From: Ruminococcus flavefaciens MA2007
Lineage (GTDB): Bacteria; Bacillota; Clostridia; Oscillospirales; Ruminococcaceae
Assembly: GCF_000621845.1 (NCBI RefSeq)
Contig: NZ_JHXF01000006.1
Span: forward strand, 186,001-250,000
DNA: 64,000 bases
Direction of reading: 5' to 3'
The notes beneath the pieces are model-generated. The model was not told the DNA's origin. It worked only from the letters and a program-made list of their open reading frames with translations, and did not search any database. Each line of letters begins with the position of its first letter. Positions within the stretch are counted from its first letter, which is position 1. Positions 14,595 through 23,849 of the stretch are shown here, piece by piece. The position numbers and the translations under genes are program-made.

Positions 14595-15968
14595 TTAATC
14601 CTCGGTGGTTTTGCGTGATTTTTTGAACTTGGACTTCTGACCAAGATTGAGCGAGATAGTGAGTATCTTGTCTGACTTGAAAAGCTTCAGTGCGAAGAAC
14701 ATCACTACTGCGAAAACTATTATCTGATAACCCAGACCTAACCAGAATTCGGTGTTGTTTCCGAACATAAGGTTTGGCATGGCGGTGAATGTGTGAGTAA
14801 AGGGGATAGCGTAGATAACGTATTTAGCCACTGTCGGGAGCGAGCTCACATCTGTGAACATTGTTATCATCCACGGTATTATTACCATCATTACGATAGG
14901 GAGCAGCATGGTCTGTGCTGACTTGGAGTCGTTTACCAGAGCTCCGAGGATAATGGATAATGCAAGGCATATCATTATGGTAACAAAGAGCTGAATGCCT
15001 ATGAGCAGATAATCAGCGGCTCCGAGCTGTAATCCCAGCTGCTTTAATGCGTCGCCCGAGGACATTATGCTCGAAAGAGCGCCCTTTGCGGATTCAGCGG
15101 CGTCCTGCGGTATAGTGGTAGCTATATCCGAAGCCATTGAACCCATCATACCTGCTGTGTATGAGGTGAATCCTGCCATCATAACGCCTGCATTGAGGAG
15201 AGCCACGATAGCGGCTGCCAGCATTTTTGCTGTTATTACAGAGCCCCTTGAAACAGGTGTGGATAACAGAGTTTCCAGCGTCTTGTCTATCTTCTCGTTG
15301 GATATGGAGGAGATAAGGGACTGTGAAGTCATCATTATGAGCAGAACAACTATTATAGGAAGTATCATATTCTGCATCATGAGCTTTGTAACGATAGAGC
15401 CTATAGATACCTGAGCGGATTTATCGGCAACTACCGTATGCTCTGTAACTGTCAGAGGATCCTCGATAGTTTTGAGCTGTTCCTTGCTGACGCCTTTCTG
15501 GTCGGCGAGCTTCTGTGAAACGAAAAGCGTTACCGCAGACAGCGTATTTTCGGGACCTGACGTCATATTGCTGAATGCTGCCGCGCCCTGTACCTTGCTT
15601 ACGGAGTATACCTCGGGCTTTTCGCCCTTTTCAACAGCTTCTCCGAAGCCCTTTGGGATTACCACGAAGCCCTTCAGCTTCTTCTGTTTTTTAAAGGCTG
15701 AGGCGTAATCATCTCCCTCAACGGTAACAAGATCTACCTTGCTGCCGCTTTCCTTGAAGGATTCTATCATTTCCTCGGTGACAGCGGAATCGTCCATGCT
15801 GCAGATGCTGAGCTTGTTGCTCTTGGCTTCCTCGACTATCTCGCTGGTAGCGGACTCCATAACGTTTCCCATTATGAAGAATATAGCCACTGTAAAGATA
15901 AGCGAGAATATCATCTGCTTGTTTATGAGCTCCGAGAGCTCTTTTTTGAGCAGGTTAATGAACTTCAT
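14595..15968 (-). CDS. ABC-2 type exporter permease, NatB-like
   Basis: A 457-residue permease of the ABC-2 family. One N-terminal membrane segment (about 22-38) is followed by a roughly 150-residue extracytoplasmic domain (residues 40-195). Five or six C-terminal segments follow, including a conserved NEKIDKTLETLLSTPVSRG motif typical of NatB/YhaP. It overlaps the ATPase gene by 14 bp, so the two are coupled. Related pairs export sodium or antimicrobial compounds; which applies here is not visible. Confidence 0.85.
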   Translation of the reverse strand: MKFINLLKKELSELINKQMIFSLIFTVAIFFIMGNVMESATSEIVEEAKSNKLSICSMDDSAVTEEMIESFKESGSKVDLVTVEGDDYASAFKKQKKLKGFVVIPKGFGEAVEKGEKPEVYSVSKVQGAAAFSNMTSGPENTLSAVTLFVSQKLADQKGVSKEQLKTIEDPLTVTEHTVVADKSAQVSIGSIVTKLMMQNMILPIIVVLLIMMTSQSLISSISNEKIDKTLETLLSTPVSRGSVITAKMLAAAIVALLNAGVMMAGFTSYTAGMMGSMASDIATTIPQDAAESAKGALSSIMSSGDALKQLGLQLGAADYLLIGIQLFVTIMICLALSIILGALVNDSKSAQTMLLPIVMMVIIPWMITMFTDVSSLPTVAKYVIYAIPFTHTFTAMPNLMFGNNTEFWLGLGYQIIVFAVVMFFALKLFKSDKILTISLNLGQKSKFKKSRKTTED

Positions 15969-16695
15969 TCTCTTTCACCACCCTTTCAAAAACGTTCTCG
16001 AGATTAGGCGCTTCGTAGCGAGCCTTGAGCTCCTCGGGGCGGCCTGTCACCATTAAGTGACCTTTTGAGATGATGCCGACTCTGTCGGAAACAAACTCTA
16101 TCTCGAGCATATTGTGTGATGAGAGAAGGAAGGACATACCCTCTTCTGCTGCAAGTCTTTTTATCATTTTGCGTATCTCGATAGCGTTGAGAACGTCGAG
16201 ACCGCTGGTCGGTTCATCAAGAATAGCCAGCTTTGGCTTTGTCATAACAGCTCTTGCAAGGAGAAGCTTGCGTATCATACCGCGGCTGTAGCTGCCTATC
16301 TTATCGTTAAGCCTGTCGCCGAGACCGCATATCTGCTTTGCGCGGTCAACGTATGAATTGAGCTTATCTATATCCGTTGTGAAAAGTCCTGCCATAAAGC
16401 GCAGGTACTTGATACCTGTCATCTGCTTGTAAGCGCCTGCTTCGTCGGGGAGGTAGGTGATACATTCCCTTACCTTTGCGGGAGCCTTTAAAATGCTGTG
16501 ACCTGCGACAACAGCGTCGCCTGCGGTCGGAGACAGCAGAGTTGAGATCATTCTGATAGTAGTGGTCTTTCCTGCGCCGTTGGGACCGATAAGAGCAAAT
16601 ATCTCGCCCTCGGCAATTTCAAAGGAGACCTTATCTGCCGCCAGCACCTTTGAGTACTGCTTGGAGAGCTCCTTTACTTCGAGTACGTTTGCCAA
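15955..16695 (-). CDS. ABC exporter ATP-binding protein, NatA-like
   Basis: A 246-residue ATPase subunit. Walker A GPNGAGKT lies at about residue 37, signature SYSRGM near 135 and Walker B LAILDEPTSGLD near 160. The H-loop is SSHNMLE. I place the start at TTG 16695, because AGGGAGAG precedes it by 6 bp; the longer frame to 16806 would pass through the promoter. It powers the permease encoded directly downstream. Confidence 0.92.
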   Translation of the reverse strand: MANVLEVKELSKQYSKVLAADKVSFEIAEGEIFALIGPNGAGKTTTIRMISTLLSPTAGDAVVAGHSILKAPAKVRECITYLPDEAGAYKQMTGIKYLRFMAGLFTTDIDKLNSYVDRAKQICGLGDRLNDKIGSYSRGMIRKLLLARAVMTKPKLAILDEPTSGLDVLNAIEIRKMIKRLAAEEGMSFLLSSHNMLEIEFVSDRVGIISKGHLMVTGRPEELKARYEAPNLENVFERVVKENEVH

Positions 16696-16753
16696 AAATA
16701 TCTCTCCCTGTAAACAAAATATAGTAGTATATCTTATGCTTTTCTCTACTAAT

Positions 16754-16782
16754 ATCATATCATATAACAGGGCATATGTCAA
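16754..16782 (-). promoter_or_regulatory. Sigma-A promoter of the NatAB-like operon
   Basis: On the minus strand TTGACA, 17 bp, TATGAT, about 60 bp before the TTG start. Confidence 0.8.
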
Positions 16783-16989
16783 TACAAAATGTAGAAACGG
16801 GAGCAAATTTTACACTCTATTAATAATTTAGAAATTGGCACGTCCAATTTCTAAAATCAGGAGCAAAAAACTGGAGCAACTTACAGTTTATTTTTCTTCC
16901 CATTGTACAGTATTATCATAAAAATGGGTGATTAAGCTAAATTATGAGTGGTAAAAAATATTATTTATATTTCAAAAACAGCCATTTTC

Positions 16990-17018
16990 TTGACATTGTA
17001 CTATAAATTTGCTATACT
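16990..17018 (+). promoter_or_regulatory. Sigma-A promoter of operon 2
   Basis: TTGACA at 16990, 17 bp, TATACT at 17013. The 16807-16989 stretch before it is AT-rich. It contains an inverted repeat TTAGAAATTGG / CCAATTTCTAA (16828-16856), which could be an operator or a weak structure. Confidence 0.8.
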
Positions 17019-17069
17019 GATTTTTGAAGAATATGTACAGTCCGCCAAGTCAGCGGCAGAACTGTCGGT

Positions 17070-17097
17070 GCGCATTATCTGCGCATTTTTATTTGTA
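17070..17097 (+). terminator. Possible attenuator hairpin in the operon 2 leader
   Basis: TGCGCA-TTATC-TGCGCA is followed by TTTTTATTT within the 5' leader, about 20 bp before the ribosome binding site. A competing upstream pairing (CCGC with GCGG near 17042-17056) is present. The stem is only 6 bp, so confidence is low. Confidence 0.3.
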
Positions 17098-17118
17098 TAA
17101 AAGGTGGTGAGGTCGGAG

Positions 17119-20055
17119 ATGAACAGGTCATTGCGCAGGTTTGCCGCAGGAGCTTTTGCGCTTTTTGTGGGAGCACAGGCGTCTATGGGCTCAGCTTCGG
17201 CTATTGCTGCCGAAAAAACAGTGTCCGCAGAGACTGTGGCGGCTATGGCAAGGGACTATTATAATATAGAAGCTCCCGACGAGAAAGTGCTGTCCTACAG
17301 CGAGTATTACGATATGCATTCCGACAAGCCGAGCTCTCAAAGGGAGATATTCATCAGCGCCGCGGACTTCAAAACTGCCGAAAACGGCGATATCACCACA
17401 GGAAGCTTCACCGACGACAGCGGAGAGAGCCGAAGCGATGTGCTTCTCTGGAACAGTGCCGAGGGCGAAGTGACCTACGAATTTGAGGTCAGAGAGGCAG
17501 GAAAATACTGCATAGAGACAAGCTACTGCCCCATGATATCCACAAGCTCGGATATAGAGCTGAAAATGACGATAGACGGCATACAGCCCTATGATACGGC
17601 TTCAAGGCTGAAGCTGAGCCGTGTATGGGTAAACGAGCGCGATATCTACACGGATATACGCGGAAATCAGGTTCGCCCCACACAGGTACAGCGTACCATG
17701 TGGCAGGACTGCTTTTTCGGGGACGTGGACGGACTTTTCAGCGAGCCCCTGTTCGTTTATCTTGAAGAGGGCAGACATGAGCTGAGCTTCACTTCAGAGA
17801 GAGCGCAGCTCGCCATTGAGAGCTTTACATTGAGAGCTCCCGAAAAGCTGCCCACATACAGCGAATATGCGGCTTCTGTTGGAGCTGACATGACAGTTGA
17901 GGGGACTCCTTCTGCAAGCTTTAAAATAGAGGGCGAGAGCGCGGCTTACAAATCCGACGCCACCCTTTACCCTACATACGATAACAGCAGCTACCTTGTA
18001 TCGCCCTCCGATCCGCGGAAAATGGTGTACAATACTCTTGGCAGCGGCAGCTGGAAAAAGGCGCTCCAGACCGTAACATGGGAGATACCCGAGGACAAGG
18101 TCGGGGCAGGGGGCTGGTACAGAATAGGAATAAAAGCCCGTCAGGACCAGATACGCGGCTTTGACTCCAACAGGCGCATATATATCGACGGGAATGTGCC
18201 ATGTCAGGAGCTTGACCGCGTGAAGTTCAGCTATGATACGGACTGGTCAGTGGTCAGCCCCAGAAGCGGCAGTGACGACATTTATGTATGGCTTGAGGGC
18301 GGAAGAGCCCATACCATATCAATGGAGGCTGTTACGGGAGATATCGGAGAGTACCTCCGAAGCCTTGAAAACGTGGTAAAACAGCTGAATATCTATTACC
18401 GCAAGGTGCTGATGATAACAGGTCCCAATCCCGATAAATACACCGATTATTATGTGCACGAGAAGATACCAGAGCTTGTCGATGTGTTCGATATCCTGTC
18501 CATAGACCTGAGAAACGTTCAGCAGGGAATAGAAGCTCTCGGCGGTTCAAAGGGCTCTGAGGCGGCTGCCCTTGAAAATATGGCGGTAATCCTTGAAAAA
18601 TGCGTGAAAAAGCCTCTGAGGATACCCGATTATCTCTCCCAGATAAAGGACGGCAGCGCCGCTTTGTCAGCTTGGCTGAGAGATAACCGTGACCAGCCTC
18701 TTGAAATAGACTATATCGAGTTCGCAACTGCGGACAGGAGCTTCACAAGCTGCGACGAGAAGCTTGGCAAGTCCCTGAAATTCGGCGTTGACGCCTTTAT
18801 CGGCTCGTTTTTCGAGGACTACACTACACTTTCCGACGTCACGGGCGAGGAGGCTATAAACGTCTGGGTATCGCTGGGACGCGATCAGGCGCAGGTGGTC
18901 AAGGAGATGACCGAGAACCAGTTCATGCAGGAAACAGGCATACCTGTTTCCGTGAACCTTGTCACAGGCGGTGTGGTCGAGGCTTCACTTGCAGGGAAAG
19001 GTCCTGATGTAGCGCTGTTTCTTGGCGGCGAGTTCCCCGTGAACCTTGCCGTAAGGGATATGCTTGTTGATATGTCGCAGTTCGAGGACTTTGACGAGGT
19101 AAAGGGGCGTTTCCAGCCCAATGCCACTACGCAGTACACATATAACGGCGGCTGTTACGGACTGCCCATAAGTCAGTCATTCCCCATGATGTTCTACCGC
19201 ACCGATGTCCTCACGGAGCTTGGCTATACCTCGCCTCCCGAGACATGGGACGAGCTCAGGGATATGCTGCCTGCATTGCAGAGAAATTATATGTCCGTGG
19301 GACTTGTGCTGCCGCCCAATAATATCTCTCCTGCAACGGAGACAGGTCATACCTTTGCCCTGCTCATGCTGCAAAAGGGGCTGAACTACTACAACGAGGG
19401 ACAGACAGCGTCCGCCTTTGATTCGGTAGAAGCAGTGCAGTCTTTTGAGGAGTGGACGGACTTCTATACAAAGTACAGCTTCGAGCAGACCTACGACGCG
19501 TTCAGCCGATTCCGAACAGGCGAATATCCCATAGTTATTGCAAATTATACGTTTTTCAATCAGCTTACGGCGGCTTCGCCCGAGATAAACGGCTTGTGGG
19601 ACTTCTGTCCCGTGCCTGCAACTGCAAGGGCGGACGGAACTCTGTCCCATGCGGCAAATTCAAACGGCGCAGGAGCTATCATATTCAATAAGGTGAAAAA
19701 CAAGGACAACGCGTGGAAGTACGTGAAATGGTTCACGGATACGGATACTCAGGTGCAGTATGCGGCGCAAATAGAGGGACTTCTCGGAACTATGGGACGT
19801 TTCGATACTGCCAATGTTGAAGCGCTGGGACAGCTCTCGTGGTCAAAGGACGAGCTGTCAAGGCTCCGTGCACAGCAGAATGAGCTTGCGGAGATACCTG
19901 TAACTCCTGCTTCATACGCAGTTACGCGCAATATAATGAATGCGTTCAGAGAAACCATAAACGAGCAGAAAAATCCCCGTGATACCCTTATCTGGTACAA
20001 CAGGGACATAAACGACGAGATCACGAGAAAACGTAAAAACCTCGGACTTGAATAA
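17119..20055 (+). CDS. Large solute-binding protein with N-terminal carbohydrate-binding-like domains
   Basis: A 978-residue exported protein with a signal peptide ending near AIAAEKT and no lipobox. Residues 50-260 and 260-420 look like two related beta-sandwich modules of carbohydrate-binding type, each with a YRIGIKAR/YCIETSY-like strand and an aromatic-rich end. A helical linker covers 420-560. From about residue 580 (EEAINVWVSLGRDQAQ) a family 1 solute-binding domain follows, with GPDVALFLGGE and GCYGLPISQSFPMMFYRTD motifs. I chose ATG 17119, which follows AAAGGTGGTGA by about 8 bp, over the GTGs at 17104 and 17107. It heads operon 2 and is its only recognisable binding protein. The ligand may be a polymeric or complex glycan (inference from the added modules). 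Confidence 0.82.
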   Translation: MNRSLRRFAAGAFALFVGAQASMGSASAIAAEKTVSAETVAAMARDYYNIEAPDEKVLSYSEYYDMHSDKPSSQREIFISAADFKTAENGDITTGSFTDDSGESRSDVLLWNSAEGEVTYEFEVREAGKYCIETSYCPMISTSSDIELKMTIDGIQPYDTASRLKLSRVWVNERDIYTDIRGNQVRPTQVQRTMWQDCFFGDVDGLFSEPLFVYLEEGRHELSFTSERAQLAIESFTLRAPEKLPTYSEYAASVGADMTVEGTPSASFKIEGESAAYKSDATLYPTYDNSSYLVSPSDPRKMVYNTLGSGSWKKALQTVTWEIPEDKVGAGGWYRIGIKARQDQIRGFDSNRRIYIDGNVPCQELDRVKFSYDTDWSVVSPRSGSDDIYVWLEGGRAHTISMEAVTGDIGEYLRSLENVVKQLNIYYRKVLMITGPNPDKYTDYYVHEKIPELVDVFDILSIDLRNVQQGIEALGGSKGSEAAALENMAVILEKCVKKPLRIPDYLSQIKDGSAALSAWLRDNRDQPLEIDYIEFATADRSFTSCDEKLGKSLKFGVDAFIGSFFEDYTTLSDVTGEEAINVWVSLGRDQAQVVKEMTENQFMQETGIPVSVNLVTGGVVEASLAGKGPDVALFLGGEFPVNLAVRDMLVDMSQFEDFDEVKGRFQPNATTQYTYNGGCYGLPISQSFPMMFYRTDVLTELGYTSPPETWDELRDMLPALQRNYMSVGLVLPPNNISPATETGHTFALLMLQKGLNYYNEGQTASAFDSVEAVQSFEEWTDFYTKYSFEQTYDAFSRFRTGEYPIVIANYTFFNQLTAASPEINGLWDFCPVPATARADGTLSHAANSNGAGAIIFNKVKNKDNAWKYVKWFTDTDTQVQYAAQIEGLLGTMGRFDTANVEALGQLSWSKDELSRLRAQQNELAEIPVTPASYAVTRNIMNAFRETINEQKNPRDTLIWYNRDINDEITRKRKNLGLE

Positions 20056-20151
20056 GTTGAGAGTTGAAAGTGGAGAGTTGAGAGTTAATGTGTTCTATTG
20101 TCGCCGCAGGCGGCACCTCAACTGTCAACTCTAAACTCTCAACTCTAAACT
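20056..20151 (+). repeat. GAGAGTT-type inverted-repeat element, copy B
   Basis: Starts directly after the stop codon of the binding protein. The left arm (GTTGAGAGTTGAAAGTGG, then AGAGTTGAGAGTTAATGTG) is complementary to the right arm (AACTGTCAACTCT, then AAACTCTCAACTCTAAAC) at about 26 of 31 positions. The centre carries a GCCGC / GCGGC hairpin. It sits inside an operon. Confidence 0.8.
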
Positions 20152-20184
20152 AAATCATAATTCTGCATAGCAAAATTATGATTT
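20152..20184 (+). repeat. Perfect 11-bp inverted repeat before the permease gene
   Basis: AAATCATAATT and AATTATGATTT are separated by 11 bases and flank copy B on its right. The downstream arm ends next to the GAAAGGAG ribosome binding site. It could be an mRNA processing or stability hairpin, or part of the repeat's target region. Confidence 0.55.
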
Positions 20185-20203
20185 GCGAAAGGAGTGTGAG
20201 AAA

Positions 20204-21130
20204 ATGGCAGTCAATGCAAAGGAGTCCCCAAAGGGCAGAAAAGGTGAGCTTTGGCGCGATATCAAGCGCAATAAAGCCTGTTACGGCATGATAGCTCCCT
20301 TTATGATATTTTTCATCGTGTTCACGGTAGTGCCCGTGCTTATGTCCCTGCCTATGGGATTTACGGACTTCGACATGGTAAGACCGCCTAAGTTCGTGGG
20401 ACTTTCCAACTTCACCACGCTTTTCCTTTCAGACAAGATTTTCATACGCTCCATAAGGGTAACTATCGTTTTCGCCCTGCTCACAGGACCTGTCAGCTAT
20501 GTGCTGTGTTTCCTGCTGGCATGGCTCATCAACGAGATGAACCCCAAGCTGAAAGCCATATTCACGCTTATATTCTACGCGCCCTCAATGGCGAATGTGT
20601 ATACCGTCTGGCAGCTCATCTTCAGCGGCGATATGAACGGCTATGCAAACTCTTTCCTTATAAATCTGGGCTTCATCACAAAGCCCATACAGTGGCTCAC
20701 TGACGGACGCTACGTCCTCGGAGTCACCATAGTGGTACAGCTGTGGATATCTCTCGGAGCAGGATTCCTTGCGCTTCGTGCAGGATTCCAGAACATAGAC
20801 CGCTCCATGTACGAGGCGGCGGCTATCGAGGGCATTCGCACAAAATGGCAGGAGCTCATTTACATCGTTATCCCCTCAATGGGACCTCAGCTAATGTTTG
20901 CGGCGGTAATGCAGATAGTCAGCTCCTTTACCGCAGGCACAGTTGCACAGAATCTTGTGGGCTTCCCGAGTACGGACTACAAGGCTCATACTATAATGAC
21001 TCACGCCTTCGACTACGGCTGGCAGCGCTTTGAAATGGGCTATGCTTCGGCAATATGCATGATACTTTTCATTGCAATGTTCCTCTGCAACAAGCTCATA
21101 GCCAAGGTGCTGGGTAAATATATGGACTAA
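20204..21130 (+). CDS. Sugar ABC transporter permease, MalF-like (pair 1)
   Basis: A 308-residue permease with six hydrophobic segments and an EAA loop near residue 206 (YEAAAIEGIRTKWQ). ATG 20204 follows GAAAGGAG; the longer TTG frame from 20183 would include that binding site. It partners with the gene at 21143. No ATPase is present in the operon. Confidence 0.88.
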   Translation: MAVNAKESPKGRKGELWRDIKRNKACYGMIAPFMIFFIVFTVVPVLMSLPMGFTDFDMVRPPKFVGLSNFTTLFLSDKIFIRSIRVTIVFALLTGPVSYVLCFLLAWLINEMNPKLKAIFTLIFYAPSMANVYTVWQLIFSGDMNGYANSFLINLGFITKPIQWLTDGRYVLGVTIVVQLWISLGAGFLALRAGFQNIDRSMYEAAAIEGIRTKWQELIYIVIPSMGPQLMFAAVMQIVSSFTAGTVAQNLVGFPSTDYKAHTIMTHAFDYGWQRFEMGYASAICMILFIAMFLCNKLIAKVLGKYMD

Positions 21131-21142
21131 GGGGGCGAAGCT

Positions 21143-22021
21143 TTGGCGAATGTAGATACAGCGAAGCTTCGTGCTTCAAACAGACAGGCAGGCAGAAAAA
21201 TAGGCGGCAGTGTGTTCATATTTATAATACTGACCGTCCTCGGACTTTTCATGGCTCTGCCCATATATCTCACGGTGGTAATGTCAATAAAGCCTGTGGA
21301 GGAGCTTTTTGTGTTCCCGCCCAAGCTTTACGCCGTAAGACCTACTCTTGACAATTTCAGCGATATGTTCAGAGTGCTCCGACAGAACCGAGTGCCGTTC
21401 TCGCGCTATGTGTTCAACAGCGTGTTCGTAACGGCGGCGGTAACGGTATTACAGTGCTTTTTCTCGTCAATGGCGGCATTTGTGCTGGCAAAGTGCAAAT
21501 TCCCCGGCAGCAAGCTCATAAACGGAATAATTGTAGTGGCGCTCCTTTATCAGAGCAGCGTCATCTACATAATGCAGTACATCGTAATGGCGAAGCTCCA
21601 CATGATAGACACCTATATGGCGCTGATATTCCCTGCGGTGGCGTCGCCTATGGGACTTTTCCTCATGCGGCAGTCCATAAGTCAGGTGCCCGACGCCATG
21701 ATAGAAGCTGCAAAGGTGGACGGAGCAGGACTTTTCCGCATATGCTGGCAGATAGTAATGCCAAACCAGAAGCCTGCCCTCATGACATTGATAATATTCG
21801 CATTTCAGGGCGCATGGAATATCCAGACTGGCTCGGTAGTTCTCAAGGAGCAGTATAAGACTCTGCCTACGGTAGTTTCGCAGGCAGCTGCCTCGGGACT
21901 TGCGCGAGCAGGCGTTGCCATGGCGGCAGCGGTGTTCCTGCTGATACCGCCGATACTCATATTCATGCTGGCACAGCGTCAGGTCATCGAAACTATGGCA
22001 CATTCGGGTATTAAAGAGTGA
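21143..22021 (+). CDS. Sugar ABC transporter permease, MalG-like (pair 1)
   Basis: A 292-residue permease with six hydrophobic segments and the EAA loop IEAAKVDGAGLFRICWQIVMP near residue 190. A TTG start at 21143 has AAGGGGG 7 bp upstream. It ends before the hairpin mosaic at 22049, which separates it from the rest of the operon. Confidence 0.88.
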   Translation: MANVDTAKLRASNRQAGRKIGGSVFIFIILTVLGLFMALPIYLTVVMSIKPVEELFVFPPKLYAVRPTLDNFSDMFRVLRQNRVPFSRYVFNSVFVTAAVTVLQCFFSSMAAFVLAKCKFPGSKLINGIIVVALLYQSSVIYIMQYIVMAKLHMIDTYMALIFPAVASPMGLFLMRQSISQVPDAMIEAAKVDGAGLFRICWQIVMPNQKPALMTLIIFAFQGAWNIQTGSVVLKEQYKTLPTVVSQAAASGLARAGVAMAAAVFLLIPPILIFMLAQRQVIETMAHSGIKE

Positions 22022-22048
22022 TTAGTGCATAGTGATCAGTGATTAGTA

Positions 22049-22289
22049 GGGGCGGCGTTCCGCCGCCCGTGTCTTGTGAAATAATTATAAATGACCGTAT
22101 GTAGGGGCGGATATTATCCGCCCGTTAAGGGACGCCCTCTCTTGCAGGGCGTCCCTCTCCCGAAAACAATTCACCGGATTGTTTTCGGGATTCACCCTTG
22201 CGGAGCGCCTTCGTAACTGCGGGGCTTTGCCCCACTCCCCACCAGAGGCGCCGCCTCTGGACTCTGCCAAAGGAACACAGTCCCTTTGG
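22049..22289 (+). repeat. Mosaic of seven GC-rich hairpins inside operon 2
   Basis: Successive inverted repeats: GGGCGGC/GCCGCCC (22049-22069), GGGCGG/CCGCCC (22104-22123), GGGACGCCCT/AGGGCGTCCC (22130-22155), CCCGAAAACAAT/ATTGTTTTCGGG (22159-22189), GGGGC/GCCCC (22220-22232), CCAGAGGCG/CGCCTCTGG (22242-22260) and CCAAAGG/CCTTTGG (22267-22289). The 61-codon minus-strand frame here has no binding site and I treat it as non-coding. It looks like nested intergenic repeat elements; short direct repeats AGTGATTAGT (22018 and 22038) precede it. Confidence 0.7.
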
Positions 22290-22346
22290 AATCCCGTTCA
22301 TTGGTTCGGCAAGTTATAACGGTTGAACAGAAAGGAAGTGAAGCAA

Positions 22347-23849
22347 ATGAAGTCAAAACTGAAAAGATGTATCATGGCTATGGCTGCATTTGCTGCACTT
22401 GCTTCTCTCGGCGTATCCTCGGCAGCCGCCGAGGGCGCTCCCTATGAAAGCTACAACTATGACCGCTGGGGAGACGCTATCCCCTCACAGGCAGGCTATC
22501 TTCCCGATGGGACTGTCTCGGGCATTGACCTCGGCGTTGGAGCTTTCGACAGTCCGTGCGATATCTTCTTTGACAGCGATGGACTGCTGTATATCGCGGA
22601 TACAGGCAATAACCGCATAGTTGTCACCGATAAGGACTTCGGCGGCGCTGAGCGTATTTATGACAGGTTTACCATGCCCGACGGTTCCGAGACTGTCCTC
22701 AAACAGCCTATGGGAGTCTATGTTTCGGCAGAAAAGGGGCTTATCTATATTGCGGACACTGAAAACTCCCGTATCCTTGTTTCGGACATGGAGGGCAATG
22801 TTCAGCAGGAGATGACAAAGCCTCAGAACGATGTCTATGACCAGAAGCGTACTTTTCTGCCTCAGCGCGTGGTTGCGGACAAGGCAGGCAACGTTTATAC
22901 AGTCCTCGGCAATATCACCACGGGAGCCGCTATGTTCTCCCCAGAGGGCGAATTTATGGGCTTTTACGGAGCAAACCGTGTTGAGCCCACCGCTAAGATA
23001 GTCAGCGACCATTTCCGCGGACTTTTCATGTCCGACGAGAAGAAAGCCAACCGAAAAAGAACAGTTCCCTCGGGAATCACAAGCTTCGATATGGACGGGG
23101 ATTTCATATTTACCTGTACCTCGTCCACAACTCAGAAAACTGACACCGTCAAGAAGCTCAATGCGGCAGGAAAGAACATTTTTGCCGATAAGGAGCTCTA
23201 TTTCGGCGACTATAAGCCCGTTTACGACGCAACGCAGAACAAGATGTTCTCGCCGTCCATGGTGGATATAGATATTTCCGAGGACGGCTGTATAAACTGC
23301 CTTGATTTTACAACCGGCAGGGTTTTCCAGTACGATGAGGAGTGCAATCTTCTTTTCATTACGGGAGCTGTCGCAAAGCAGACAGGCGGCTTCGACCATG
23401 CGGCGGCTGTGGAGTCCTGCGGCGATAAGCTGTACGTCCTTGACTCCTCAAAGGATACCATAACCGTATTCAGGGAGACCTCATTCGGAAGCGTTGTCCA
23501 CGAAGCGGCTTCGCTTTATAACGGCGGCTACTACGAAGAAGCTCTCGGACCGTGGCAGGAGGTCCTAAAACGTGACGGAAACTACCGCAGAGCCTATGTG
23601 GGCGTAGCTTCGGCGCTTCTGCGAAAGGGCGACTACAAGGGCGCTATGAAGTACGCTAAGCTTGCGGACGCAGGGGACATATACAACAAGGCTTTCGAGG
23701 GCAGGCGCAGGGAGTTCCTTAAAGAGAACTTCACAGCTATAGCGGCTGTGCTGGTGCTTGGCATAGGCGGACTTACAGCTGTCGGAAAATACAGAAAAAA
23801 GCGCAGAACTGCGATAAAGACTGAGAAAAAGGAGGCGGAGCAGCTATGA
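22347..23849 (+). CDS. Exported NHL-repeat protein with TPR-like segment and C-terminal anchor
   Basis: A 500-residue protein. The signal peptide is followed by NHL-type propeller repeats (about residues 60-360, e.g. GLLYIADTGNNRIVV and GLIYIADTENSRILV). A short TPR-like helical region (YNGGYYEEALGPWQEVLKRDG near 395-440) comes next. A C-terminal membrane segment with a basic tail closes the protein. ATG 22347 is chosen because AGAAAGGAAGTGA precedes it. The propeller probably lies outside the cell, anchored at the C-terminus. The ATG of the next gene overlaps its stop. The role in the transporter operon is not known; a protein-protein or sensing scaffold is plausible. Confidence 0.78.
   Translation: MKSKLKRCIMAMAAFAALASLGVSSAAAEGAPYESYNYDRWGDAIPSQAGYLPDGTVSGIDLGVGAFDSPCDIFFDSDGLLYIADTGNNRIVVTDKDFGGAERIYDRFTMPDGSETVLKQPMGVYVSAEKGLIYIADTENSRILVSDMEGNVQQEMTKPQNDVYDQKRTFLPQRVVADKAGNVYTVLGNITTGAAMFSPEGEFMGFYGANRVEPTAKIVSDHFRGLFMSDEKKANRKRTVPSGITSFDMDGDFIFTCTSSTTQKTDTVKKLNAAGKNIFADKELYFGDYKPVYDATQNKMFSPSMVDIDISEDGCINCLDFTTGRVFQYDEECNLLFITGAVAKQTGGFDHAAAVESCGDKLYVLDSSKDTITVFRETSFGSVVHEAASLYNGGYYEEALGPWQEVLKRDGNYRRAYVGVASALLRKGDYKGAMKYAKLADAGDIYNKAFEGRRREFLKENFTAIAAVLVLGIGGLTAVGKYRKKRRTAIKTEKKEAEQL

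Noticed and set aside
22085..22270. 61-codon minus-strand frame in the hairpin mosaic
   Set aside because: Made entirely of palindromic repeats; no binding site.
22485..23399. 304-codon minus-strand frame inside the NHL gene
   Set aside because: Long only because of GC bias in the third position; no family similarity and no binding site.
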